This document shows positions 42,742 through 51,800 of a stretch of 64,000 bases of DNA, in pieces. Origin of the DNA: JBBEAM01 sp040882845 (lineage in GTDB: Bacteria; Pseudomonadota; Alphaproteobacteria; Kiloniellales; DSM-21159); contig JBBEAM010000007.1 of the NCBI GenBank assembly GCA_040882845.1, forward strand, positions 1-64,000, given 5' to 3'. Both the position numbers and the translations under genes were made by a program. The notes beneath the pieces are model-generated. The model ran no database searches. It was not told the origin of the DNA and was given only the letters and a program-made list of their open reading frames with translations. The number at the start of each line of letters is the position of its first letter. Within the stretch, counting starts at the first letter, position 1.

Positions 42742-44459
42742 CAGACCGGGTCCATCAGCCGTTCGGCCTGGGCGCGGGCCTCCTCGGTCACCGTGGCGCC
42801 GGAGAGCATGCGCGCCACTTCCTCGCGCCGGGCTGCCCGGTCGAGCGCGGCGACCCGGGTCAGCGCGTCCTTGTCGCTGGTTTCCTTGCTGACCCGCCAG
42901 TGGTGGCTGCCGCGCGCGGCGACCTGCGGACTGTGGGTCACCACCAGCACCTGGCGGCGTTCGGCCAGCCGTGCGAGCCGCTCGCCGACCGCGTCCGCCG
43001 TGGCGCCGCCGATGCCGCTGTCGACCTCGTCGAAGACCAGGGTTCCTGCCGGCGAGATCTCGGCCAGCACCACCTTCAGCGCCAGCAGGAAGCGCGACAG
43101 CTCGCCGCCGGAGGCGATCTTGGCGATCGGCCCCGGCGCGGCCCCGGGGTTGGTGCTGACCTGAAAGGCGATGCGGTCGAGTCCGTTGGGACCCCAGGCG
43201 TCCTCGGACAAGCGTTCCACGGCGGTGACGAAACGCGCCTTCTCCAGCTTCAGCGGCGGCAGCTCGCGGTTGACCGCGGCGTCCAGCCGGCCGGCGGCCT
43301 CCTTCCGAGCGGCGCTGAGCTTCTCCGCGCTGTCCAGATAGGCGCCGCGGGCCGCTTGCACCTGCCGGGACAGTGCGGTCAGGCGCTCGCTGCCGCTGTC
43401 GATGGACAGCAGCCGCTCGCGCATCTCCTCGCGCAGACCAGCCAGGGCATCGACTTCGACGCCGTGCTTTCGCGCGAGATCCTTGAGTGCGAAGTAGCGC
43501 TCCTCGACCTCCTGCAGGCGCCCGGGATCGAGGTCGATGTCGCCGCCGAGCGAGGCCAGGCGCGCGGTGGCTTCCTCGACCTCTGCGGCGGCGCGATTCA
43601 GGCTCTCGATCACCGGGTCGAGGCGTCCGCCGGCCTTGTCGGCCATGCGCTCCAGGGTGCGCAGCGCGCCGCCGATGGCGCTGTCGGCGCCGCGCGCGCC
43701 TTCCGCGTTGCTGCCGTCGAGTTCGGCGCCGGCTTCGGCGATCGCTTCGCCGACCTTTTCGGCATGCATCAGGATCGAGCGTTGCTCGGCCAGGCGCTCC
43801 TCCTCGCCGGGCTGGGGCTCGAGGGCGTCCAGCTCCTCGACGGCGTGGCGCAGGAACTCTTCGTCCGCCTTTGCTTTGGTCAGGGCCGCCTCGGCCTCGG
43901 CGCGGGCCGCCTGCAGGTCCTGCCAGGCGCGGTGCAGCTGCCCGGTTTCCTGGGCCAGGGCGGCGAGGCCACCATAGGCGTCGAGCAGGGCGCGGTGAGT
44001 CGCCGCATCGAGCAGGCCACGCTGCTCGAACTGTCCCTGCACTTCGACCAGCAGATCGCCGAGACCGCGCAGCAGACCGACCGACACCGGCTGATCGTTG
44101 ACGTAGGCCTTGGTGCGGCCGTCCTTGCCCAGGGTGCGGCGCAGGATCAGCTCCTCGCCCCCCTGAGAGCCCCCGTGAGAGCCCCCGTGAGAGCCCTCGT
44201 GCAGAAGGTCCTGTTCGCGCAGCAGGTCGAGCGCTGGATGTCCGGTTTCGATCTCGAAGGCGGCGGTGACGCTGGAGAGCTCGGCGCCGCGGCGCAGCAG
44301 GCGGGCCTCGGCGCGGCCTCCCAGCGCCAGGCCGAGGGAATCCAGCAGGATGGACTTTCCGGCACCGGTCTCGCCGGTCAGGACGCCCAGGCCGGGAGAG
44401 AACTCAAGATCGAGACGATCGATAAGCACGACATCGCGAACCGCTAGGCGTGCGAGCAT
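42741..44459 (-). CDS. recN: DNA repair protein RecN (SMC-like ATPase)
   Basis: 572 aa. Walker A TGETGAGKSILLDSLGLALGG lies at about 29-49, followed by a central antiparallel coiled coil (about 160-370) with ELDALEPQPGEEERL. The C-terminal signature and Walker B are LSRFLLALKVVL and LVFDEVDSGIGG. It helps tether and repair double-strand breaks. Oddity: residues about 89-101 contain GSHGGSHGGSQGG, encoded by three 12-bp tandem repeats, inserted before the usual ELILRR strand. It lies 7 bases from the bamD stop. Confidence 0.95.
   Translation of the reverse strand: MLARLAVRDVVLIDRLDLEFSPGLGVLTGETGAGKSILLDSLGLALGGRAEARLLRRGAELSSVTAAFEIETGHPALDLLREQDLLHEGSHGGSHGGSQGGEELILRRTLGKDGRTKAYVNDQPVSVGLLRGLGDLLVEVQGQFEQRGLLDAATHRALLDAYGGLAALAQETGQLHRAWQDLQAARAEAEAALTKAKADEEFLRHAVEELDALEPQPGEEERLAEQRSILMHAEKVGEAIAEAGAELDGSNAEGARGADSAIGGALRTLERMADKAGGRLDPVIESLNRAAAEVEEATARLASLGGDIDLDPGRLQEVEERYFALKDLARKHGVEVDALAGLREEMRERLLSIDSGSERLTALSRQVQAARGAYLDSAEKLSAARKEAAGRLDAAVNRELPPLKLEKARFVTAVERLSEDAWGPNGLDRIAFQVSTNPGAAPGPIAKIASGGELSRFLLALKVVLAEISPAGTLVFDEVDSGIGGATADAVGERLARLAERRQVLVVTHSPQVAARGSHHWRVSKETSDKDALTRVAALDRAARREEVARMLSGATVTEEARAQAERLMDPV
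44161..44196 (-). repeat. 12-bp tandem repeat inside recN
   Basis: Three near-identical copies of CC(C/G)TGAGAGCCC on the plus strand encode Gly-Ser-His/Gln-Gly units in RecN. The two inner copies are identical. Because the unit is a multiple of three, slippage would change loop length without breaking the frame. Confidence 0.8.
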
Positions 44460-44466
44460 GGCGACC

Positions 44467-45312
44467 TCAGAAGAAGGAGGAAATCCAGGAGCCTTCCTTC
44501 TCCTCGGGCCGCAGATCCTCGCCGGTCAGCAAGGCATAGCTGTCGATATACCAGTCGCTGCCGGGGAAGTTATGGCCGAGGACGGCCGCCGTCGCCTGGG
44601 CCTCGTCGGTGACGCCCAGAGCCAGGTAGCATTCCACCAGACGATGCAGGGCTTCCGGTGTGTGGGTGGTCGTCTGATAGTCGGAGATCACCGTCTGGAA
44701 GCGGTTGATCGCGCCGAGATACTCGCCGTGACGCTGATACCAGCGGCCGATTTCCATGTTCTTGCCGGCCAGATGGTCGCGCGCCAGATCGATCTTCAGC
44801 CCGGCGTCGCGCGCGTAGCTCGACTCGGGGAAGCGGCGGCGCACTTCCTGCAGCGCCTCCAGGGCGCGCGAGGTCATCTGCTGGTCGCGTCCGACGTCGG
44901 AGATCTGCTCGTAGTAGCAGATCGCCTTGAGGTAATAGGCGTAGGCGATCTCCTCGCTGCCGGGATTGAGCTCGATGTAGCGGTCGAGGGCGTTGATTGC
45001 GTCGTCGTAGGCGTTGTCCTGATAATAGGCGTAGGCCGCCATCAGTTGCGCCTTGGTCGCCCAGACCGAATAGGGGTGCTGGCGCTCGACTTCGTCGAAC
45101 TCCTTGGCGGCGGTCTTGTACTCGCCGGCTTGGAGCTGATCCAGGGCCTCGTTGTAGATGTTCTCGACCGGCCGCTCGACGTAGTCGATGTCGTCGTCGC
45201 TGTCGCCGCCGCAGGCGCCAACCAGCAGCACCAGCCCCATGGCCGGCGCCGCCGCGCGCAGTATGCCGATCAGCCCGCGGGCGCGATCCTTCAGCCCATT
45301 CAGAAAACGCAA
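44467..45312 (-). CDS. bamD: Outer-membrane assembly lipoprotein BamD
   Basis: 281 aa. I place the start at the TTG at 45312 (RFLNGLKDRARGL...), preceded by AAGGGG. It gives a basic n-region before the hydrophobic stretch and lipobox LVGAC. The only downstream ATG leaves almost no n-region, and upstream frame is Arg/Pro/Ala-rich. Five TPR-like repeats follow (NIYNEALDQLQAGEYKTAAKEF, VWATKAQLMAAYAYYQ, SSYARDAGLKIDLARDHLAGK). BamD is the essential lipoprotein partner of BamA in barrel insertion. Position between lpxC and recN is the usual alphaproteobacterial one. Confidence 0.92.
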   Translation of the reverse strand: MRFLNGLKDRARGLIGILRAAAPAMGLVLLVGACGGDSDDDIDYVERPVENIYNEALDQLQAGEYKTAAKEFDEVERQHPYSVWATKAQLMAAYAYYQDNAYDDAINALDRYIELNPGSEEIAYAYYLKAICYYEQISDVGRDQQMTSRALEALQEVRRRFPESSYARDAGLKIDLARDHLAGKNMEIGRWYQRHGEYLGAINRFQTVISDYQTTTHTPEALHRLVECYLALGVTDEAQATAAVLGHNFPGSDWYIDSYALLTGEDLRPEEKEGSWISSFF

Positions 45313-45476
45313 GTTTCGTAACCCCTTCGCCCAAGTGCCGGATCGCAGAGACGGGTGCCGGCCTGCCGGGGCACGAGTCGCGCCGTCTCCACGGAATCGC
45401 CTGACTATAGGTGCAAGAAACGGCCGTCTCAAGCGCCACGATGGGGCCGGAAAAACGCCCTGGCGCGCGCGTGATG

Positions 45477-46412
45477 CTAGAGGCTGGCGCCGGCCTTCCG
45501 GGGCAGGGTCAGCGGCCGATCTGCAAGTCCCGGCAGAGGCGGCTGCGCGGCCTGGGGAAGGGGGTCCTCCTGCGGCGGTTCCGGCAGCGCGCGCCAGGCA
45601 TGACTGTCTTCCTCGTTCAGCAGTCTGCGCAGCAGGCGCAGGATCATGCCGAGGCTCGCGCCGCGCAGCAGCAGTGTGCCCTGCCACGGACCGCCGAGCA
45701 GACTAAGCGCGCCGAGGGCGCGGCAGAGATCGTGGCGCAGGCTTTCGTCGGCGAAGCGCAGGCCCTGCGGGCTGTAGAGCCGTCCGTCGTGCAGCGTCAG
45801 GGCGCGGTCTTCGCGCCAGCCTCGCAGCAGGCCCCGGCGGCGCAGCGCTACGATCCGCTCCTCCTCCCAGGCGCGCCGCGCGGGAGCCAGACTGCGCGCG
45901 AAGTCGTCCTCGCCGGGGCGATGTTCGCAGCACTGGCCGGCAGCGCGCAGGCGCAGCCGCGCGTCGCCGCCGGGGCGCAGCAGGGCGTAGCGTCCCGGCG
46001 CGCTGAGCCGCAGCGGGCGGGTGAGGGTCAGGACTTTGCGGGCGTCCTTCTGCTGCTGCCGTCCGGCGCAGCCGATCAGGAAGGCGAAAGCGGCGGCGCT
46101 GCCGTCGAGCTCTGGCGGCTCCGGCCCGTCGAGTTCGATCACGGCATTGTCGATGCCGCAGCCGGCGAGGGCGGCGAGCAGCAGCTCGACCCGCTCGATC
46201 CGCAGCGCTCCGGCAGCCAGGGTCAATGCAAGGTCGTTGGCGCGCGCCTTGTCGAGGGTCGCGCGCAGCTGCGGCTGTCCTGGAAGATCGTTGCGGCGGA
46301 AGACGATGCCGCTGTCCGCCGGCGCGGGCTGCAGGGTCATGCGGACCCTGCAGCCGCTCAGCAGTGCGGCTCCGGAACAGGGAATCGCGGTTTTCAATGT
46401 CTGCTGTCGCAC
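45477..46412 (-). CDS. lpxC: LpxC homologue lacking the zinc site and catalytic residues (probable pseudoenzyme)
   Basis: 311 aa. Clearly LpxC by sequence (RQQTLKTAI, PAPADSGIVFRR, LAALAGCGIDNAVIELDGPE, LDGSAAAFAFLI, GLRFADESLRHDL) and by position after ftsZ. From remembered E. coli LpxC, His79 is Leu77 here (VEL for VEH), Asp242 is Arg231, Asp246 is Ala235, and His265 is Ser253. Lys239 is Asp, Thr191-Phe192 of ARTFGF is Arg-Ala, and His of GVGLHTG is Leu. Only Glu76 and His227 remain. Two of three zinc ligands are lost, so deacetylation of UDP-3-acyl-GlcNAc is not expected. The frame is intact and the fold-defining segments are kept, so it is probably maintained for another role. Confidence 0.85.
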   Translation of the reverse strand: MRQQTLKTAIPCSGAALLSGCRVRMTLQPAPADSGIVFRRNDLPGQPQLRATLDKARANDLALTLAAGALRIERVELLLAALAGCGIDNAVIELDGPEPPELDGSAAAFAFLIGCAGRQQQKDARKVLTLTRPLRLSAPGRYALLRPGGDARLRLRAAGQCCEHRPGEDDFARSLAPARRAWEEERIVALRRRGLLRGWREDRALTLHDGRLYSPQGLRFADESLRHDLCRALGALSLLGGPWQGTLLLRGASLGMILRLLRRLLNEEDSHAWRALPEPPQEDPLPQAAQPPLPGLADRPLTLPRKAGASL

Positions 46413-46521
46413 GCGTCGCCCCCGCTACGCTCGGCACGGCGCCCGCAAAGTAGGGCGCTGCGAAAGCGAAGGCTAGGCCGCGGCCGCGCGGTGCGGCAAT
46501 TCAATCATTGTTACGGGGAAA

Positions 46522-46559
46522 GAAAAAAGGGCCGGCCTTCGCGTTTTGAAGGCCGGCCC
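46522..46559 (-). terminator. Intrinsic terminator of the dcw operon after ftsZ
   Basis: GGGCCGGCCTT (46529-46539) and AAGGCCGGCCC (46549-46559) form a perfect 11-bp stem with a 9-base loop. On the minus strand it is followed by TTTTTTCTTTCC. It lies 30 bases past the ftsZ stop and separates ftsZ from the lpxC-like gene. Confidence 0.93.
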
Positions 46560-46588
46560 AGGAGGCTCACGGGAGGTAACGGACTGAC

Positions 46589-48562
46589 TTAATTCGCTTG
46601 CCTGCGGAGGAAGGCCGGAATGTCCAGCTCGTCCTCCTCAGCCTGGATGCGCCGCGCCGAGCGATTGTCCTCGAAGCCGCGCAGGTTCTGCTGACGCGCC
46701 GGCTCGGCCTGCTTCGCCTTGGGCTGGGCCGGCGCCGGTTCCACCGCGACCGACGCAGCAGTGGCCGTGGCCGCGCCGCCGCTGGAGATCGGTCCGGGCA
46801 TCGCAGCCGTAACTGCGGGCTGCGAAGCCTCGGCCTGGGCGGAAGCTTCGCTCTCGCGCGCCGAAGCGGAGGCCTGCTGCGCCGGGGCGGACGGCAGCGC
46901 TGCCGACGGGCTGGCCTGGACCGGCTGGGAGGCCGGCTGGGGGGCCGTCAGCGGTTTCGCCGCTGCCGGCTCGCGCTTGGTCTCCAGCCGCGGCTCGCGC
47001 TGCGGTTCCCGCCTTACCTCCGGCTCCGCCGGCTTCTCGGTGGCGCGTTCCGGGGCCTGCTGCATCGACTTGGTAGCGCCGGTCACCCGGGCAAAAAGGT
47101 TGTAGGCCTTGTTGCGGCTTCTGCCACGAGTCTCCTCCTCGGAGCGCGTAGCGGCATTGGCCATGTCGGCAGCGGCGAAGGGATCGGCCTCGGAGGGCTG
47201 CGCCTGCGCAGTTTGCCGGGGCGGGGCCTTGGCCGGAGCCGGAGCGATGAAGCCGTCCTCGGGAAGTTGGGACCCGCCGGCGCTGTGCGCCTGCGCCGTG
47301 TCCCGCTCCTCCGGCTGGTCCTCGTCGGCCGGTGCAAAGTCGACGCCGCCGTCCCGGGAGTCCTGCGCCTCCTCGCGCAGGGCGTCGTCGAAGGCCTGGC
47401 CACGGAAATCCTCGCGGCCGAGATCGGAACTGGAAAGATCGACGCCCTTCATGGCTTCGGCGGCGATCGGCTTCTCCTGCTCCGCCGTCACCGGGCTCGC
47501 GGACTTGGCCGCGGGCGCTTCTTCCGGTGCCGGCCTGGCGGCGGTCTCGGTCTTGACCACGCTGAGGGTCACCGGGCGCGGCTGCCTGGCTTCATCGACG
47601 TCGATACCGGTGGCCACCACCGACACCCGCATGGTGCCGTCGAGGCTCTCGTCGAAGGTCGAGCCGAAGATGATGTTGGCGTCGGGATCGACCTCGTCGC
47701 GGATCCGGTTCGCGGCCTCGTCGACCTCGAACAGGGTCATGTCGCCGCCGCCGGTGATGTTGATCAGCACGCCGCGGGCGCCGCGCATCGACACGTCGTC
47801 GAGGAGCGGGTTGGAGATTGCGGCCTCGGCCGCAGCGATGGCGCGGTTGTCGCCTTCGCCCTCGCCGGTGCCCATCATCGCCTTGCCCATCTCGGTCATC
47901 ACCGAGCGGATGTCGGCGAAGTCGAGGTTGATCAAGCCCGGCATCACCATCAGATCGGTGACCCCTCGCACGCCCGAATAGAGCACGTCGTCGGCCATCT
48001 TGAAGGCGTCCGCGAAGGTCGTCTTCTCGTTGGCCACGCGGAACAGGTTCTGGTTCGGGATGATGATCAGGGTATCGACGTGCTCGGTGAGCTCGTTGAT
48101 GCCTTCTTCGGCGAGGCGCATGCGGTGGATGCCCTCGAACTGGAAGGGCTTGGTCACCACGCCGACGGTCAGGATACCGGCCTCGCGGGCGGCCCGGGCG
48201 ATCACCGGTGCCGCGCCGGTGCCGGTGCCCCCGCCCATACCGGCGGCGATGAAGGCCATGTGTGCCCCTTCCAGGTGCGCCAGAACCTCGTCCATCGCTT
48301 CCTCGGCGGCGGCGCGGCCGATCTCCGGCCGGGCCCCGGCGCCGAGGCCGCCGGTGATGTTGCGGCCGAGCTGGATTTTCTGTTCGCAGATCGACCCGTT
48401 GATCGCCTGGGCGTCGGTGTTGGCGATCAGGAATTCGACCCCTTCCAAGTTGGATTGGATCATGTTGTTGACGGCATTGCCGCCGGCCCCGCCGACACCG
48501 ATCACGGTGATGCGCGGCTTCAGGTGGTCTTCGGTCTTCGGTACGCTAAGATTTAAACCCAT
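46589..48562 (-). CDS. ftsZ: Cell division protein FtsZ
   Basis: 657 aa from the ATG at 48562, chosen because GGAGG lies five bases upstream. A GTG four codons earlier would include that site. The GTPase domain (about 10-330) has GVGGAGGNAVNNM, the tubulin signature GGGTGTGAAP, and NLDFADIRSVM. The linker after about 335 is very long (about 300 residues, Ala/Glu/Pro/Gln-rich, low complexity), as in many alphaproteobacteria. The conserved C-terminal peptide LDIPAFLRRQAN binds FtsA and other partners. It polymerises into the Z ring. Last gene before the terminator. Confidence 0.97.
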   Translation of the reverse strand: MGLNLSVPKTEDHLKPRITVIGVGGAGGNAVNNMIQSNLEGVEFLIANTDAQAINGSICEQKIQLGRNITGGLGAGARPEIGRAAAEEAMDEVLAHLEGAHMAFIAAGMGGGTGTGAAPVIARAAREAGILTVGVVTKPFQFEGIHRMRLAEEGINELTEHVDTLIIIPNQNLFRVANEKTTFADAFKMADDVLYSGVRGVTDLMVMPGLINLDFADIRSVMTEMGKAMMGTGEGEGDNRAIAAAEAAISNPLLDDVSMRGARGVLINITGGGDMTLFEVDEAANRIRDEVDPDANIIFGSTFDESLDGTMRVSVVATGIDVDEARQPRPVTLSVVKTETAARPAPEEAPAAKSASPVTAEQEKPIAAEAMKGVDLSSSDLGREDFRGQAFDDALREEAQDSRDGGVDFAPADEDQPEERDTAQAHSAGGSQLPEDGFIAPAPAKAPPRQTAQAQPSEADPFAAADMANAATRSEEETRGRSRNKAYNLFARVTGATKSMQQAPERATEKPAEPEVRREPQREPRLETKREPAAAKPLTAPQPASQPVQASPSAALPSAPAQQASASARESEASAQAEASQPAVTAAMPGPISSGGAATATAASVAVEPAPAQPKAKQAEPARQQNLRGFEDNRSARRIQAEEDELDIPAFLRRQAN

Positions 48563-48706
48563 TTTTGCCTCCACTAGCCCTAGAGCTGACCGGCCGGGGA
48601 GAGACCGGCCAGGGGTTGATGCGGAAAGAGCCCATTGCTGCCGGCGAAACCGGCGAAGAGAGTGCCGTGAGCCCGCGGCACGCTCCCTGTTAGGGGTGTG
48701 TTGTTG

Positions 48707-49981
48707 TTACAAATATTCACGGATCCAATGGCTTACGCGGCCCATCAGGCCGCCAGCCCCTTTCTCCTGCGGCCGTCCCCGAAGGGGCAGAGCCGACTCC
48801 GCCTGCAAGGCGTAGGTGAGTAGTCCGGCGCAGGTCGCGTAGGCTGGACCGCCGGTGGCCTCGGCGAGGCCGCGCAGGTGGACCGGACGTCCGATCCGCA
48901 CCTGCTTGTCGAGAATCAGAGCCGCCAGTTCGCGCATCCCCGGCAGCTGGCAGGCGCCGCCGGTGAGCACCACGCGGCGGCCGCCGAGCTTGTCGAAGCC
49001 GCTGGCCTCGAGGCGCGAGCGCACCAGCTCGAAGGTTTCCTCCAGCCGCGGCTGGATGATGCCGACCAGCAGGGAGCGCGGAACCTGGTGGCTTTCGCCG
49101 CTGTCCTCCTCGCCGACCTGAGGCACCTCGATGGCCTCGCTGCGATCGGCGACGCTGGCGACAGCGTGTCCGTAGAGGGTCTTCAGCCGCTCGGCAGTCG
49201 CCAGCGGGGTGGAGAGCCCGCGCGCCACGTCGTTGGTTACATGGTGACCGCCGACCGGGACGATGTCGCAGTGGATCACGTTGCCCTCGAAGAACACGGC
49301 GATCGAGGTGGTGCCGCCGCCCATGTCGATCAGGGTGACGCCGAGCTCGCGCTCGTCCTCGACCAGGCTGGCGAGGCCGGAGGCGAAGGGCGTGACCACG
49401 AAACCGCCGAGGTCGAGGTGGCTGCGCTGCACGCAGGTCGCGAGGTTGCGCACCGGGCCCGAGGCGGCGGTGACGACGTGCATGTTGACGCCCAGGCGTT
49501 CGCCGTACATGCCGCGCGGGTCGCGGATGCCACGGCTGCCGTCGATGGTGTAGGCGGTGGGGATCGAGTGGATCAGCTGGCGGCCCTTCTCGGGCTGACC
49601 GTGCATGCCCTCGACGGCGTGGCCCTGGGACAGCGCGCGGTGCAGGTCGAGGTCACCGACCTCGTGGCCGGCGATCGAGACCTCGACGCCGACGTGGCGC
49701 GAGGCCGGATAGCCGCCGGAGAGGTTGGTCACGACCTGCTCGATGGTCTCGCCGGACATCTGCTCGGCGGCCTGCACCGCTGCGGAGATCGAGCGCTGCG
49801 CCGCGTCCATGTCGACCACGGCGCCGTTCTTGACCCCGCGGCTGATCTGCTGGCCGATGCCGATGACGCGCAGCTCCCGTTCGCCCGGCTCGCGCTTGGC
49901 GATGAAGCAGCAGACCTTGCTGCTGCCGACATCGAGGGCGGCGAAGATTCCGTTGCGGTTGCGGCCCGGTTTCTTGGTCAT
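48707..49981 (-). CDS. ftsA: Cell division protein FtsA
   Basis: 424 aa. Actin/Hsp70-fold motifs: ALDVGSSKVCCFIA (phosphate 1), LIDMGGGTTSIAVF (phosphate 2), VVLTGGACQLPGM (adenosine). The 1C subdomain lies between them, and a C-terminal amphipathic segment (GRVSHWIREYL) anchors it to the membrane. It tethers FtsZ filaments to the inner membrane and recruits later division proteins. It lies two bases downstream of ftsQ. The 144-base gap to ftsZ may hold a secondary ftsZ promoter. Confidence 0.96.
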   Translation of the reverse strand: MTKKPGRNRNGIFAALDVGSSKVCCFIAKREPGERELRVIGIGQQISRGVKNGAVVDMDAAQRSISAAVQAAEQMSGETIEQVVTNLSGGYPASRHVGVEVSIAGHEVGDLDLHRALSQGHAVEGMHGQPEKGRQLIHSIPTAYTIDGSRGIRDPRGMYGERLGVNMHVVTAASGPVRNLATCVQRSHLDLGGFVVTPFASGLASLVEDERELGVTLIDMGGGTTSIAVFFEGNVIHCDIVPVGGHHVTNDVARGLSTPLATAERLKTLYGHAVASVADRSEAIEVPQVGEEDSGESHQVPRSLLVGIIQPRLEETFELVRSRLEASGFDKLGGRRVVLTGGACQLPGMRELAALILDKQVRIGRPVHLRGLAEATGGPAYATCAGLLTYALQAESALPLRGRPQEKGAGGLMGRVSHWIREYL

Positions 49982-49983
49982 GG

Positions 49984-50895
49984 TCAGGTGCTCTCCCCAG
50001 AGGTGGGCTGCGCTTCGATGCTGTTTTCTTCTTCCTCTGCGCCTTCGCCGGCGGTGCGCACGATCAGGCGGTCAGGCAGGCGCAGATCGATCATCACGAC
50101 GTCGCGCGCCAGCAGGCCGTGCTCGCGTTCGATTCGCGCCAGCTGCGCCCAGGCGGCCTCGGCGGCTTCCTCCGGCAGACGGACATCGACGCCGCCCGCC
50201 AGACGCAGGTTCCAGCGCCGGTCGCTGACGCGCACCGCGGCGTCGACCCGGTCGCGCAGCGCCGGCTGGCTGTCCAACAGGGCGAGCAGTGCGGCGGTAT
50301 GCGGCGGCGCTCCTGCGCCGACCACCAGCGGCAGGCCGGCAAAGCGCTTGGCTTCGGTGCCGGGGATTACCTCGCCGTCCTGATCGATCACCTGCAGTTC
50401 GCCGCGCAGCTGCCAGAGCGCCATCGGCTGGCGCTCGACCAGGCGGACATAGACGATGCCGGGCAGGCGGCGCTGCACGGTCGCCTGCTTGACCCAGGGC
50501 AGGGCTTCCAGACGCGCGCGCGCCGCCGCCGTGTCGAGGCGGAGGATCGCGCTGCCGCGCTCGACCGCGAGAATGCTCAGGATTTCCCCGCTCTCGGTGC
50601 GCGCGCGACCCTCGACCAGCACCTCCTCGACCTTGAGGCCCAGATTGACGGTCGCCGAATAGCCGCTCTCGGTCAGGCGCCCAGCGATATCCTCGGCAAG
50701 GCCGAGACGCAGAGCGGCGACGCCGAAGACGGTGCTGGATACCAGCACCAAAGCAAGCAGGGCGTGACGCAGCAGGCGTCCGCTGGAGGCGGCGGTCTTG
50801 CGTGCGGGGGTTTTGCCGCCTGCGCGGGTCTTGCCCTTTGGCTGGGCCTTGGGGTTGCGCTTGGCGGCGGATCTGGAGAAGGGCCAGAGGCTCAT
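49984..50895 (-). CDS. ftsQ: Cell division protein FtsQ
   Basis: 303 aa. A cytoplasmic basic N-terminus (about 1-38, KRNPKAQPKGKTRAGGK) precedes one transmembrane helix (about 43-62). The POTRA domain (about 78-150, VEEVLVEGRARTESGEIL) and the FtsQ domain with VRLVERQPMALW and IDQDGEVIPG follow. It links FtsL/FtsB to the rest of the divisome. Its ATG overlaps the ddl stop as ATGA. Confidence 0.94.
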   Translation of the reverse strand: MSLWPFSRSAAKRNPKAQPKGKTRAGGKTPARKTAASSGRLLRHALLALVLVSSTVFGVAALRLGLAEDIAGRLTESGYSATVNLGLKVEEVLVEGRARTESGEILSILAVERGSAILRLDTAAARARLEALPWVKQATVQRRLPGIVYVRLVERQPMALWQLRGELQVIDQDGEVIPGTEAKRFAGLPLVVGAGAPPHTAALLALLDSQPALRDRVDAAVRVSDRRWNLRLAGGVDVRLPEEAAEAAWAQLARIEREHGLLARDVVMIDLRLPDRLIVRTAGEGAEEEENSIEAQPTSGEST

Positions 50896-51800
50896 CGCGC
50901 GTCCTCCAGCATCCAGGCGACCAGATCCTCGAAGGAGATGCCGAGATAGGCGGCCTGCTCCGGAACCAGGCTGAGCGGCGTCATGCCCGGTTGGGTGTTG
51001 AGCTCCAGCAGGTAGAGCGCGCCCGGCTCGCCCTGGGTGTCGTCGTAGCGGAAGTCGGCGCGGGTCACGCCCTTGCAGCCCAGAACCTGGTGCGCCTTCA
51101 GCGCGGCGTCGAGGGCGGCCTGGTAAATCGTCTCGTGGACCGGCGCCGGCACGATGTGCTCGGTCTTTCCCTCGGTGTACTTGGCGGCGTAGTCGTAGAA
51201 GCCTTCCTTGGTGCGCAGCTCGGTGACCGCCAGGGCGCGGTCGCCCATCACGGCAACGGTCAGCTCGCGGCCCTCGATGAAGGGCTCGACCAGAACCTCC
51301 TCGCCGAAGGCCCAGTCCTCGGCCAGGCGGACCAGCTCGTTGCTGCCCTCGCGCACGATGATGACGCCTACCGAGGAGCCCTCCCTGATCGGCTTGACCA
51401 CGTAGGGGCGCGGCATCACGTCGCCGGCCAGCACCTCCTGCCGGCTGACCACGCGCCCATCGGGGCAGGTCAGGCCGCTGGCGGTGAAGACCTGCTTGGC
51501 GGCGTGCTTGTCCATCGCCAGGGAGGAGGCGAGCACCCCGGAGTGGGTGTAGGGCAGGCCCATGATCTCGAGCAGACCCTGGACGCAGCCGTCCTCGCCG
51601 TAGGGGCCGTGCAGGGCGTTGAAAACGACGTCGGGCGCGGGATCGAGCGCTTTCAGCAGCGCCTTCAGGTCGCGCTGGAAGTCGACCTCGCTGACCTCGT
51701 AGCCCTTGGCGCGCAGTGCCCCGGCGCAGGCCTTGCCGCTGACCAGCGAGACTTCGCGCTCGGCGGAGGGACCGCCCAGGAGTACGGCGACGCGGGTCAT
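50892..51800 (-). CDS. ddl: D-alanine--D-alanine ligase
   Basis: 302 aa from the ATG at 51800, which overlaps the murB stop as ATGA. An upstream in-frame start lies inside murB. ATP-grasp motifs: VLLGGPSAEREVSLVSG, FNALHGPYGEDGCVQGLLE, PYVVKPIREGSSVGV, VTRADFRYD, and LYLLELNTQPGMTPLSL. It makes the D-Ala-D-Ala dipeptide used by MurF. The Tyr/Phe in the specificity loop region (KYTEGKTEH) fits Ala-Ala rather than Ala-lactate ligases. Confidence 0.95.
   Translation of the reverse strand: MTRVAVLLGGPSAEREVSLVSGKACAGALRAKGYEVSEVDFQRDLKALLKALDPAPDVVFNALHGPYGEDGCVQGLLEIMGLPYTHSGVLASSLAMDKHAAKQVFTASGLTCPDGRVVSRQEVLAGDVMPRPYVVKPIREGSSVGVIIVREGSNELVRLAEDWAFGEEVLVEPFIEGRELTVAVMGDRALAVTELRTKEGFYDYAAKYTEGKTEHIVPAPVHETIYQAALDAALKAHQVLGCKGVTRADFRYDDTQGEPGALYLLELNTQPGMTPLSLVPEQAAYLGISFEDLVAWMLEDAR

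Noticed and set aside
45313..45687. Longer N-terminus for BamD
   Set aside because: The extension is Arg/Pro/Ala-rich, overlaps the lpxC-like gene end and would bury the lipoprotein signal.
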